Below, piece by piece: positions 22,927-30,954 of a stretch of 32,582 nt of DNA (position 1 is the first letter of the stretch; each line of letters begins with the position of its first letter). The notes under the pieces were generated by a model. That model was not told the DNA's origin. It did no database searches and worked only from the letters and a program-made list of their open reading frames with translations. Source of the DNA: Acidobacteriota bacterium. GTDB taxonomy: Bacteria; Acidobacteriota; Terriglobia; Bryobacterales; Bryobacteraceae. The stretch spans positions 1-32,582 of the forward strand of contig JANXMS010000196.1 in assembly GCA_025354525.1 (NCBI GenBank). Direction: 5' to 3'. Position numbers and translations under genes: made by a program.

Positions 22927-23775
22927 ATGCCCCAGAATTTTGACGTTACTTTCAAAGCGCTGTTCCTTCGTTCGAGTGGGATATTCGTCCGCCAGCTCTG
23001 CGGAGAGATTGTCGGTTGGCAGAATGTGGAACAGCCGACTGTGACCAACCGTCGAGCCGACCTTCTGGCGCGGTGCGTGGACGGATTTCTGCGTCACATT
23101 GAGATTCAGCTTTATAACGAAGCGGCGATTCCGTTTCGGATGGCTGAATATTACGTTGGCTTTTTTCGTCTGTTGAACGAGCACGTGATCCAGATTCTGC
23201 TCTACGTGGGCCGGGAACCGCTGCGCATGCCTTCGGTGTTCCTCACACCGGCCATGCGGCATGAGTACAGGATTGTCAATCTCCGCGAGATGGACGGAGA
23301 GGAACTGCTGGCGAGCGATGACTGGACGGATAACGAATGGGCGCTGCTGACGAAAACGGATCCTGAACGAGTGATTCGGGTGGTGCTGGAAAAGCTGGAC
23401 CGGATGAATGGCGAAGAGAGACAGGACGCGACCGCGACGTTTCTTTTGCTGGGTGGCATACTGGGAATAGAAGAAGATCTACGGAGCAGGATAAACAACC
23501 CAATGATCGATGTGATGCAAAACAAAGTGCTAGGCCCGCTGGTGCGGGAGCAAATTGAGGCTGGTCACAAGGCGAGTCTTGAGATGGGGCGGCAGGAGGG
23601 ACGGCAGGAGGGGTTTCGATCCCTGTTCCGTCAACTGGTGGAACAACGCTTCGGCCCTCTACCGGCTTGGGCGGCGGACTGCATCGCTGCCGGTTCCGCT
23701 GAGAACATTAAGGAGTGGAGCTTGGCCTTGTACGACACCAATTCGCTTGAGCTCCTACTTCGGTCGAAAATTTAG
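22927..23775 (+). CDS. Rpn-family PD-(D/E)XK nuclease/putative transposase with DUF4351-like tail
   Basis: This 282-residue protein belongs to the Rpn/transposase_31-like group. The nuclease core shows D45 in 'RRADLLARCVDG' and the 'HIEIQLYNE' strand (E59-x-Q61), a PD-(D/E)XK variant. 'AIPFRMAEYYVGFFRLL' and 'EHVIQILLYVG' follow. The C-terminal third starts at M193 ('MIDVMQNKVLGPLVREQIEAG'). It contains a charged 'RQEGRQEG' coiled coil and the DUF4351-type motif 'RFGPLPAWAADCIAAGSAENIKEWSLALYDTNSLELLL'. Rpn proteins cut DNA and promote RecA-independent recombination; roles in phage defence are reported for some. AGGAT lies 11 nt before the internal ATG 23503. The C-terminal third is duplicated three times downstream. 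Confidence 0.88.
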   Translation: MPQNFDVTFKALFLRSSGIFVRQLCGEIVGWQNVEQPTVTNRRADLLARCVDGFLRHIEIQLYNEAAIPFRMAEYYVGFFRLLNEHVIQILLYVGREPLRMPSVFLTPAMRHEYRIVNLREMDGEELLASDDWTDNEWALLTKTDPERVIRVVLEKLDRMNGEERQDATATFLLLGGILGIEEDLRSRINNPMIDVMQNKVLGPLVREQIEAGHKASLEMGRQEGRQEGFRSLFRQLVEQRFGPLPAWAADCIAAGSAENIKEWSLALYDTNSLELLLRSKI

Positions 23776-23822
23776 TTGGAAAGATTGTGGCCGGGTTAGA
23801 CCGAACTAGGATCCATAACCCA

Positions 23823-24137
23823 ATGATTGACGTGATGCAGAACAAGGTGCTGGGCCCGCTGGTGCGGGAGCAAATTGAGGCTGGTCACAAGGCGAGTCTT
23901 GAGATGGGGCGGCAGGAGGGGTTTCGATCCCTGTTCCGCCAGCTGGCGGAACAGCGCTACGGTCCTCTACCGGCTTGGGCGGCGGACTGCATCGCTGCCG
24001 GTTCCGCTGAGAACATTAAGGAGTGGAGCTTGGCCTTGAACGACACCAATTCGCTTGAGCTCCTACTGCGGTCCAAGGTTGAGTTTGAAAGATTGTGGCC
24101 GAGCTCGGCTGAGTTAGGATCCACAACCAATGATTGA
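23823..24137 (+). CDS. Free-standing Rpn C-terminal unit 2
   Basis: This 104-residue protein repeats the Rpn tail: 'MIDVMQNKVLGPLVREQIEAGHK', one 'RQEG' instead of two, and 'RYGPLPAWAADCIAAGSAENIKEWSLAL'. The start is ATG 23823, with AGGAT upstream as in the parent gene. The TAG that ends the parent copy has changed to GAG, so the protein runs about 14 residues further, to 24137. No nuclease domain is present. If translated, it would be a separate copy of the putative dimerisation/inhibitory tail. An in-frame GTG at 23787 is an alternative start. Confidence 0.7.
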   Translation: MIDVMQNKVLGPLVREQIEAGHKASLEMGRQEGFRSLFRQLAEQRYGPLPAWAADCIAAGSAENIKEWSLALNDTNSLELLLRSKVEFERLWPSSAELGSTTND

Positions 24138-24391
24138 TGTGATGCAGAGCTAAGGTGCTGGGCCCGCTGGTGCGGGAGCAGATCGAGGCCGGGATCAAGG
24201 CAGGTTCTGAGAAGGAGCGGCAGGAGGGGCGGCAGGAAGCCCTCCGTCAGCTGGCGGAAAAACGCTACGGTCCTCTGCCGGCTTGGGCGGAGGCCCGGAT
24301 CGCTGCCGGTTCCGCTGAGAACATTAAGGAGTGGAGCTTGGCCTTGTACGACACCAATTCGCTTGAGCTCCTACTTCGGTCGAAAATTTAG
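24130..24391 (+). pseudogene. Rpn C-terminal unit 3, frameshifted near start
   Basis: ATG 24130 reads MIDVMQS and then hits TAA, because an extra base (CAGAGCTAAGG versus CAGAACAAGG) shifts the frame. From GTG 24155 the rest is open for 78 residues: 'MLGPLVREQIEAGIKAG', 'ERQEGRQEALRQLAEKRYGPLPAWAEARIAAGSAENIKEWSL', ending at 24391. It may be dead, or it may be translated from the GTG, though no good ribosome-binding site precedes that codon. Confidence 0.7.
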
Positions 24392-24438
24392 TTGGAAAGA
24401 TTGTGGCCGGGTTAGACTGAACTAGGATTCATAACCCA

Positions 24439-24714
24439 ATGATTGACGTGATGCAGAACAAGGTGCTGGGCCCGCTGGTTCGGGAGCAGATTGAGGCCGG
24501 GATCAAGGCAGGTCTTGTTAGACATGAGCGGCTGGAGGCAGGGCGGGTAGCCCTAACCATCGTGTTCCGTCGGCTGGCGGAAAGACGCTACGGTCCGCTT
24601 CCGTTTTGGGCGGAAGTTCGCATTGCCGGGGCCTCCGCCGAAATGCTTATCGGAAGGGCTGTCGCCCTGGATGACTCCGAGTCGCTCGAATCCCTGATCG
24701 GATTCGAGTACTAG
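24439..24714 (+). CDS. Free-standing Rpn C-terminal unit 4
   Basis: This 91-residue protein starts at ATG 24439 with AGGAT upstream. It begins 'MIDVMQNKVLGPLVREQIEAGIKAG', then diverges: 'RHERLEAGRVALTIVFRRLAERRYGPLPFWAEVRIAGASAEMLIGRAVALDDSESLESLI'. The DUF4351-like motif positions are preserved despite many changes, which suggests constraint on the protein or an older origin. The TAG at 24712-24714 overlaps the convergent TonB-receptor 3' end by 4 nt. No nuclease residues are present. Confidence 0.72.
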   Translation: MIDVMQNKVLGPLVREQIEAGIKAGLVRHERLEAGRVALTIVFRRLAERRYGPLPFWAEVRIAGASAEMLIGRAVALDDSESLESLIGFEY

Positions 24715-27700
24715 AAGATTAGCTTCAGGCCGAGTTGGACGATGCGGGCGTCGCGGGCGGAGTTGACGGTTCCGAAGGTGGAGCTGCGGTTTTTGCCGTC
24801 GGTGCCGGGGACGAAGTTATCGTCGGCGAGGCCGAGATTGACGTGGTTGGCGATGTTGAAGGCCTCGGCGCGGAATTCGACGCGGAAGCGCTCGGCAACG
24901 GTGGTGGACTTCAACAGGGAGATGTCGAAGTTGATGGCACCGGGGTGGCGGACGTCGGGAGTAGTACGGCCGACGTTGCCGAGTTCATACTCGGGCGGGT
25001 TGACGAAGACGTCGGTGCGGAACCAGTTGGCGCGGGTGGGATGGTCGACCTTGGCGCTTTGGCCGGTGGAGTTGGGGCGATCAGCGGCGAAGTTGTTGGC
25101 ACCACGGACGGTAAGGGGAATGCCGGTCTGGATGACGTTGATCATGTTGACTTGCCAGCCGCTTACGATTTTATTGAAGACGAGGTTGGCGGGATTGAAG
25201 AGCTTGCCGCGGCCGAAGGGGAGTTCGTAGAGGAGGCTGATGACGCTGCGTTGGGAGACGTCGGCGGGGTCGACGGACTTGTTGAGTTGGCGGTTGGTGA
25301 GGCTGTCTTGGAAGCCATTATCGTTCGTTTGTTCGACGGGACCGAAGTCGACGGGGACGGAGACGCCGTCACTCATTTTCTTTCCGCCGGTGAAGGCCCA
25401 ATGGACGAGGAGGCCGCGGGCCATGCGGCGCTTGACGTTGATTTGGAGTTGATGGGAGAGGTAGTTGCCGTAGCGGGGATTGCGGACGGAGACGCCCTGA
25501 TAGTGCGGGTAGGGTAGGAGGGAGCGTTCGCGAGAGATGGTGGCGGCGCCGAGGCCGCCTGGGACTTTGCCGACGAGGGGATTGGGCAGAACGTCCTGGA
25601 GCGTACGGCCGAGTTGTTGGCGGACGGCCGGGGTGAGGGTGTTGAGGTTGTATCCGCTGGACGCGAAGTGGTTGCCTTTATTGCCGGCGTAGGTCAAGTC
25701 AATCAGCCAGCCGAAGAGTTCGTGTTGCAGCGAGAGGTTCCACTGCTGGGTGAGGGGGGTCGTGGGATCGTCCTCGGTGAGGCTGACGCCTTGACCGAGG
25801 AGGGCGTTAGGGCCAGCATTGGCACCGGGGGATTCGAGGGGGGCGGAGGGGAAGCCCTGGGCAAAGCGGAAGGCGCGTTGGCCGGGTCCGAGGGCGGCGT
25901 AGTTGGTGGAGGTGGTGGTGAATAGCTGGGTATTGCCGAGGAAATTGCGCCAGAAGACGGGAGGATAGAAGACGCCGTAGCCGCCGCGGAGGACGGTTTT
26001 GGAGGTGCCGAACAGGTCCCAGGCGAAGCCGAAGCGGGGGCTGAAGTCGTTGTAATCCTCTTTCAGGAACGTTCGGGGTTGGCCGTCGAGGCCGGCAAAG
26101 ACGGTTCGGCCGCGGAAACCGGAGACGGGATCGATGGCGGTGAGATGGAAGTTGATTTGGCCGTTGTTGCGTTCGTAGGGTTTCTGCTGGAAGTCATAGC
26201 GTAGGCCTAAGTTGAGAGTAAGTCGGCGGTTGACTTTCCAATCGTCCTGGACGAAGACACTGGAGGAGAAGCCGACCCAGGTGTTGCCGAGGATGCGGTC
26301 GATGGACGCGCTGGAGACTTCGCCGAGGAGGAACTGGGCGAGGCCGGAGCCCGTGGCGGCGGGCACTTGGGGGTTGGTGGTTAGGCCGCCGAAGGCAAAG
26401 TTGCCGGAGAGGGCGGCGCCCTGTTGGTTGCCACCTTGGAGGAGGCGGTGGTTGTAACCGAGTTTGATGGTATGGCTTCGGAATACTTTAGTGAGGGTGT
26501 TTTGGATGTCCCAGTTGAGGGAGCCGCGGGTGCCGGCCGCGCCGCCGCCGACTTCGCCATAGCCGAAGTTGATGAGGGGCATTTGGTCGTTGGGGACGAT
26601 GGAGGGGAGGCCGAGTTTGCGGGGCCAGTTTTGGTTGAAATTCGCGGCGACAAAGACGAACGATTGGCGCATGATGCCGACGCGGAGATCGTTGATGAGG
26701 GTAGGCGAGAAGGTGTGCGTATCGCTGACGACGGCGTTGCGGTTGAGCTGTTCATCGAAGCGATTAGCACCGGCGGTGGGATCGAGGAAGTAGGAGTCGG
26801 CGGAGGTTTTGTGTTGGGCGGAGGTGTAGCGAACGAACATGGAGTTGCGGTCGGAGAAGCGATGGTCGCCTTTGACGTTCCATTGCGTCCAGTCGATGAG
26901 GCCGCGGCCGGCGTCCTGAAAGTTCTGGGCTTGGGTGAGGGCGTTTTGGGGGGTGCGATTGGGGAGGGGCCAGAGGTCGACGATTTTGGGAGCGATGGAA
27001 TCGAAGCGGCTGCGGGGGACTTGGTTCGCGGGGAACTGATCGCGGAGTTGGCCGGTGCCGGTGGGATTGTTGCGGGTGGTGGCGGGATCGTAGACGGGGA
27101 TTTGGGCACCGGCGACGGTAAGGAGGTTGGAAAAATCACCGGTGCGCCAGTTGGCTAAGGGGACGGTGGCGATGCGGGGGGAGCTGCGGCGGGATTTGTA
27201 ATCTTCGTAGTTGAAGAAGGCGAAGGTACGGTCTTTGCGGATGGGGCCGCCGATGGTGCCACCGTATTGGTTGTAGCGGAAAGGGAGTTTGTTGGGGGAG
27301 TAGGTGTTACGGGCGTCGAACTTGTCGTTGCGGAGGAACTCGTAAAGGGAGCCTCGGAATTTGTTAGTGCCCGACTTAGTAACTAAGTTGATGGTGCCGC
27401 CGGCGGTGAAGCCGAATTCGGCGGACATGGTGCCGGACTGGACTTTGAACTCTTCGACGGCGTCGACGGCGGGGGGAACGCCGACTTCGCCGACGTAGCT
27501 GAGGATGTTGTTGGAGCCGTCGAGCATTTGGGCGTTCATGGAGTTGGGGCTTCCGTTGATGGAGATGGACGAGATTTGGATGCCGCGGTCGCCGAAGCCG
27601 GAGTTGGTGGGGCCGGCGTTGGAGATGACGCCGCTCGTGAGGAGAGTGAGGGCGAGGGCGTTGCGGCCGTTCAGGGGGAGATCGCGGACGCGGCGGTTTT

Positions 27701-28100
27701 CGATGACCTCACCGACGGTGGCGTTGGAGGTATTGACGGCGGGCGCTTCGCCGGTGACGACGATGGAGTCGGCGAGTTGGCCGAGTTCGAGGCGGACGTC
27801 GACTTGGGCTGTTTGATTGACTTGGAGGGTGATGCCGGAGCGGACGGAGCGTTTGAAGCCGACGCGTTCGGTGACGACTTCGTAGTCGCCGACGGGGAGG
27901 CCGGGGGCAGTAAAGAAGCCTTGTTCGTTGGCTTTGGTGCGGAAGGTGGCGTTGGTGCCGGTGTTACGGATGCGGACATCGGCGTTGGGGATGGAGGCAT
28001 TTTGGGCGTCGGTGACGATGCCGGAGATGGTTCCTCCGCCTTGTTGGGCGAGGAGGGGGAGAGAGGCGAGAAGGGCCGAGACAACGAGAAGGCGAAGCAT
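24711..28100 (-). CDS. TonB-dependent receptor, Oar-like with carboxypeptidase-regulatory domain
   Basis: This 1129-residue outer-membrane protein has a signal peptide (MLRLLVVSALLASLPLLAQ). A CarboxypepD_reg domain follows ('GTISGIVTDAQNASIPNADVRIRNTGT...GDYEVVTERVGF', about 22-100), then a plug region ('RVRDLPLNGRNALALTLLTSGV', 'QMLDGSNN', 'VDAVEEFKVQSGTMSAEFG') and a large beta barrel ending in 'LGLKLIF' with the terminal Phe used in outer-membrane assembly. This is the Oar-like receptor group that is strongly expanded in Acidobacteriota; the ligand is unknown, probably a polymer or peptide. The Cys-containing divergent neighbour suggests co-regulation. ATG 28100 gives a correct signal peptide. 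Confidence 0.93.
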   Translation of the reverse strand: MLRLLVVSALLASLPLLAQQGGGTISGIVTDAQNASIPNADVRIRNTGTNATFRTKANEQGFFTAPGLPVGDYEVVTERVGFKRSVRSGITLQVNQTAQVDVRLELGQLADSIVVTGEAPAVNTSNATVGEVIENRRVRDLPLNGRNALALTLLTSGVISNAGPTNSGFGDRGIQISSISINGSPNSMNAQMLDGSNNILSYVGEVGVPPAVDAVEEFKVQSGTMSAEFGFTAGGTINLVTKSGTNKFRGSLYEFLRNDKFDARNTYSPNKLPFRYNQYGGTIGGPIRKDRTFAFFNYEDYKSRRSSPRIATVPLANWRTGDFSNLLTVAGAQIPVYDPATTRNNPTGTGQLRDQFPANQVPRSRFDSIAPKIVDLWPLPNRTPQNALTQAQNFQDAGRGLIDWTQWNVKGDHRFSDRNSMFVRYTSAQHKTSADSYFLDPTAGANRFDEQLNRNAVVSDTHTFSPTLINDLRVGIMRQSFVFVAANFNQNWPRKLGLPSIVPNDQMPLINFGYGEVGGGAAGTRGSLNWDIQNTLTKVFRSHTIKLGYNHRLLQGGNQQGAALSGNFAFGGLTTNPQVPAATGSGLAQFLLGEVSSASIDRILGNTWVGFSSSVFVQDDWKVNRRLTLNLGLRYDFQQKPYERNNGQINFHLTAIDPVSGFRGRTVFAGLDGQPRTFLKEDYNDFSPRFGFAWDLFGTSKTVLRGGYGVFYPPVFWRNFLGNTQLFTTTSTNYAALGPGQRAFRFAQGFPSAPLESPGANAGPNALLGQGVSLTEDDPTTPLTQQWNLSLQHELFGWLIDLTYAGNKGNHFASSGYNLNTLTPAVRQQLGRTLQDVLPNPLVGKVPGGLGAATISRERSLLPYPHYQGVSVRNPRYGNYLSHQLQINVKRRMARGLLVHWAFTGGKKMSDGVSVPVDFGPVEQTNDNGFQDSLTNRQLNKSVDPADVSQRSVISLLYELPFGRGKLFNPANLVFNKIVSGWQVNMINVIQTGIPLTVRGANNFAADRPNSTGQSAKVDHPTRANWFRTDVFVNPPEYELGNVGRTTPDVRHPGAINFDISLLKSTTVAERFRVEFRAEAFNIANHVNLGLADDNFVPGTDGKNRSSTFGTVNSARDARIVQLGLKLIF

Positions 28101-28220
28101 GTTCGAGACATCGTTTCATAGAAGAAGGGCGAGTACAAGCAGAAATATTAGGTTTTAGAGAAGTTAGCGCTTCGCGGGAGGGGAAGGCTTGGGATAAGCT
28201 TTATGTTGGAAAGTTAACTT
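28101..28220. promoter_or_regulatory. Divergent promoter region TonB receptor / PSCyt1 gene
   Basis: These 120 bp are more AT-rich than either gene. The stretch near 28136-28155 (AGCAGAAATATTAGGTTTTAG) may hold the receptor promoter, and GGGATAAGCTTTATG (28191-28205) the cytochrome gene promoter. No firm -10/-35 pairs were assigned. Confidence 0.4.
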
Positions 28221-30944
28221 ATGCGGCTCTTGCTTGGCTTGGTTTCGCTTGTCGCCTTTGGCGCGCCTACGTTTGAGACGGACGTGCTGCCGATCTTCAA
28301 GGCGAAGTGTCTGGCTTGTCATGGGGCGGGGACGCCGCAGGGGAAGCTGGATTTGCGGACATCGGAAGGGGTGTTGCAGGGCGGGGCGTCGGGGGCGTCG
28401 GTCGAACCGGGTGCGGCGGCCAAGAGTTTATTGATGGATAAGGTGGTGACGGGCCAGATGCCGCCCGGCAAGGTGAAGATGACGGCGGGGGAGATGGACC
28501 AGGTGCGGGCGTGGATCGACAAAGGTTTGCAGGCACCGATGAAGGTGGCGGCGGTGAGCGAGCACGAGGTGCGGGGGATTATTCAGGCGCGGTGCGTGAC
28601 TTGTCACGGCGGATTGAAACAGATGGGCGGATTGGATCTGCGGACGGTCGAGAGCCGGTTGAAGGGCGGGAAGTCGGGCCCGGCGCTGGTTCCGGGGAAG
28701 CCGGACGAGAGCTTGCTGTTGAAGCGGATAGTGAGTGGGGAGATGCCGCCGGACAAGATGGCGAAGGAGTTGGCGGTGGAGCTACCGACGGACGGGGAGA
28801 CGGAGAAGATACGGGCGTGGATTGCTTCCGGTGCGCCAGGGGCGGTGCCGGTGACGGCGACACCGGACGCGGTGGTGACGGCAAAGGATCGACAGTTTTG
28901 GAGCTTGCAGCCGCCGGTGCGACCGACGGTGCCGGGCGGGGCGAAGCATCCGATTGATGCGTTTTTATTGCAGAAATTAAAGGGAAAGGGACTTGGGTAT
29001 AGCGCGAGGGCGGATCGGTTGGCGCTGCTGCGGCGGGCGCATTTGGATTTGACGGGGATTCCGCCGACGCCGGCGGAAGTGGACGCTTATTTGAAAGACA
29101 CGTCGCCGGGGGCGTATTCGAAGCTGGTTGATCGGTTGTTGGCGTCGCCCCGGTATGGGGAACGGTGGGGGCAGCATTGGCTGGACTTGGCTGGTTACGC
29201 GGATTCGGAGGGGTTTGGGCAGGACGATGGGGTGCGGCGCTATGCGTGGCGGTATCGGGATTATGTGATTCGTTCGTTGAATGCGGATAAGCCGTATTCG
29301 CTCTTTTTGACGGAGCAGTTGGCGGGCGATGAGATGTCGGACGACTGGAAGAAGGCGAAGGGTGTTGCGTCGCCTGAGATGCTGGACCGGTTGGCGGCGA
29401 CGGGTTTTTTACGGACGACTCCGGACCCGACGAACTCGGCGGAGCGCGGATTACTGGGCGAACGGATGAACATCGTGGCGGATGAGGTGGAAGTACTTTC
29501 GTCGTCGGTGATGGGGCTGACGATGGGGTGTGCGCGGTGCCACAACCATAAGTACGACCCGATTCCGCAGCGGGATTACTATCGGCTGAGCGCGATTCTG
29601 CAGGGGGCGTATGATCCCTATGAATGGAAGACGCCGAACAAGCGCGAGTTGGATTTGGCGCTCGAGAGCGAACGGAGAGAGGTGGCGGAGTGGAATGCTC
29701 CGCTGGAAGCCGAACAGGCGAAATTGAAAGAGGCGTTGAAGAAGGCGACGGCGCCGTTTCGGGAGCAGGCGGACGCGAAGATTAGTGATCGGGACTTAGC
29801 AAAGAAGTTTCCGGAACTGGTGGAGATTACGCGACCGATTGAACGGGACTTGCAGGCGGTACGGCAGAAGATGAAGCAGAAGCCGCATGTTCGGGTGCTG
29901 ATGGACAATGAGCAGCCGTCGCAGGCTTATCTTCTGCGGCGGGGGGATCCGGTGGGTTTTGCGGATCCCGTGGAACCGGTGACGCCGTTGTTGCTGGAGC
30001 ATCCGGCGCTGGCCCCATACAAGATTGAGAAGCCGTTTGACGGGACGAGCGGGCGGCGGTTGGCGTTGGCGAAATGGATGACGCAACCGAACCATCCGTT
30101 GACGAGTCGGGTGATGGTGAACCAGTTGTGGATGTGGCATTTTGGACGGGGGATTGTGGCGAGCGTGTCGAATTTTGGACGGTCTGGTGTGCTGCCGTCG
30201 CATCCGGAGTTGCTCGATTGGATGGCGACCGAATTTGTGGCGAGCGGTTGGAGCATGAAGCAGATGCATCGGATGATGATGACGTCGGAGGCGTATCAAC
30301 AGAGTTCGGCGGTGGATGAAAGCCTGACCGCGAAGGACCCCGAGAACGTGTTGTTGAGTCGAATGCCGATGCGGCGGATGGACGCCGAGACGTTGTACGA
30401 TTCGCTGTTGACGGCGGCGGGGCGGTTGGACACGACGGCGTTTGGGCCGCCGACGGATGTGGATATTCGAGAAGACAAGGAAGTTACGGTGAAGGCGACT
30501 AAAGAGGGCTTGCGGCGGAGCATCTATGTGCTGCGTCGGCGGCAGACGCCGGTATCGCTGATGGATGCGTTTGACCAGCCTTCGATGACGCCGAATTGTA
30601 CGGAGCGGCGGCAATCGAATGTGGCGACGCAGGCACTGCATTTGATGAACGGGTCGATGGCTTGGGAACTGTCGAAGTTTATGGCCGGCCGGGTGATTGA
30701 CGAGGCGGATGGGGATCGGGCGCGAGAGGTGGCGTTAGTGTATTTGCGGGCTTATGGGCGGCGGCCGAACGTAGCGGAGGCGAAGTTGGGGTTGGAGACG
30801 ATTGCTGCTTTTCGAGAGAAGTGGCCGGCGCGTTTAGAGAAGGACAACAGCGAGGCACCGCGGGCGGCGAATGCGAAGTGGTTGGCGGTGGCGAATTACT
30901 GCCATGCGATTTTGAACTCGGCTGAGTTTAGTTTCATTGATTAG
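28221..30944 (+). CDS. PSCyt1-DUF1549-DUF1553 cytochrome-like protein
   Basis: This 907-residue exported protein starts with a signal peptide (residues 1-14). It carries two c-type haem sites, C30-LAC-H34 and C125-VTC-H129, each followed by an 'MPP' distal-ligand motif (M80 and about M173). DUF1549 follows ('IDAFLLQKLKGKGL', 'DLTGIPPTPAEVDAYL', 'YGERWGQHWLDLAGYADSEG', 'GCARCHNHKYDPI'), then a coiled-coil insertion (about 475-560) and DUF1553 ('RLALAKWMTQPNHPLTSRVMVNQLW', 'GSMAWELSKFM'). These proteins are frequent in Planctomycetes, Verrucomicrobia and Acidobacteria and are linked to polysaccharide or sulfated-glycan use; the reaction is unknown. It is followed 10 bp later by DUF1501, its usual partner. 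Confidence 0.93.
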   Translation: MRLLLGLVSLVAFGAPTFETDVLPIFKAKCLACHGAGTPQGKLDLRTSEGVLQGGASGASVEPGAAAKSLLMDKVVTGQMPPGKVKMTAGEMDQVRAWIDKGLQAPMKVAAVSEHEVRGIIQARCVTCHGGLKQMGGLDLRTVESRLKGGKSGPALVPGKPDESLLLKRIVSGEMPPDKMAKELAVELPTDGETEKIRAWIASGAPGAVPVTATPDAVVTAKDRQFWSLQPPVRPTVPGGAKHPIDAFLLQKLKGKGLGYSARADRLALLRRAHLDLTGIPPTPAEVDAYLKDTSPGAYSKLVDRLLASPRYGERWGQHWLDLAGYADSEGFGQDDGVRRYAWRYRDYVIRSLNADKPYSLFLTEQLAGDEMSDDWKKAKGVASPEMLDRLAATGFLRTTPDPTNSAERGLLGERMNIVADEVEVLSSSVMGLTMGCARCHNHKYDPIPQRDYYRLSAILQGAYDPYEWKTPNKRELDLALESERREVAEWNAPLEAEQAKLKEALKKATAPFREQADAKISDRDLAKKFPELVEITRPIERDLQAVRQKMKQKPHVRVLMDNEQPSQAYLLRRGDPVGFADPVEPVTPLLLEHPALAPYKIEKPFDGTSGRRLALAKWMTQPNHPLTSRVMVNQLWMWHFGRGIVASVSNFGRSGVLPSHPELLDWMATEFVASGWSMKQMHRMMMTSEAYQQSSAVDESLTAKDPENVLLSRMPMRRMDAETLYDSLLTAAGRLDTTAFGPPTDVDIREDKEVTVKATKEGLRRSIYVLRRRQTPVSLMDAFDQPSMTPNCTERRQSNVATQALHLMNGSMAWELSKFMAGRVIDEADGDRAREVALVYLRAYGRRPNVAEAKLGLETIAAFREKWPARLEKDNSEAPRAANAKWLAVANYCHAILNSAEFSFID

Positions 30945-30954
30945 GGAAGAGGAC

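Larger units (their letters stand above)
23488..24714 (+). repeat. Four tandem copies of the Rpn 3'-end unit
   Basis: Unit starts (the ATG of MIDVMQ) lie at 23503, 23823, 24130 and 24439, a period of 307-320 bp. Each is preceded by AGGAT at a constant 9-11 nt spacing and an (A)ACC(C)AATG junction. Units 1-3 end with almost identical 'AGSAENIKEWSLAL' coding sequence, and a linker near AGATTGTGGCCG separates each pair. Unit 4 is the most divergent. Confidence 0.92.

Noticed and set aside
24735-28121. Several plus-strand frames (up to 260 codons) opposite the TonB receptor
   Set aside because: All are Gly/Asp/Val-rich antisense shadows of a complete 1129-residue receptor gene.
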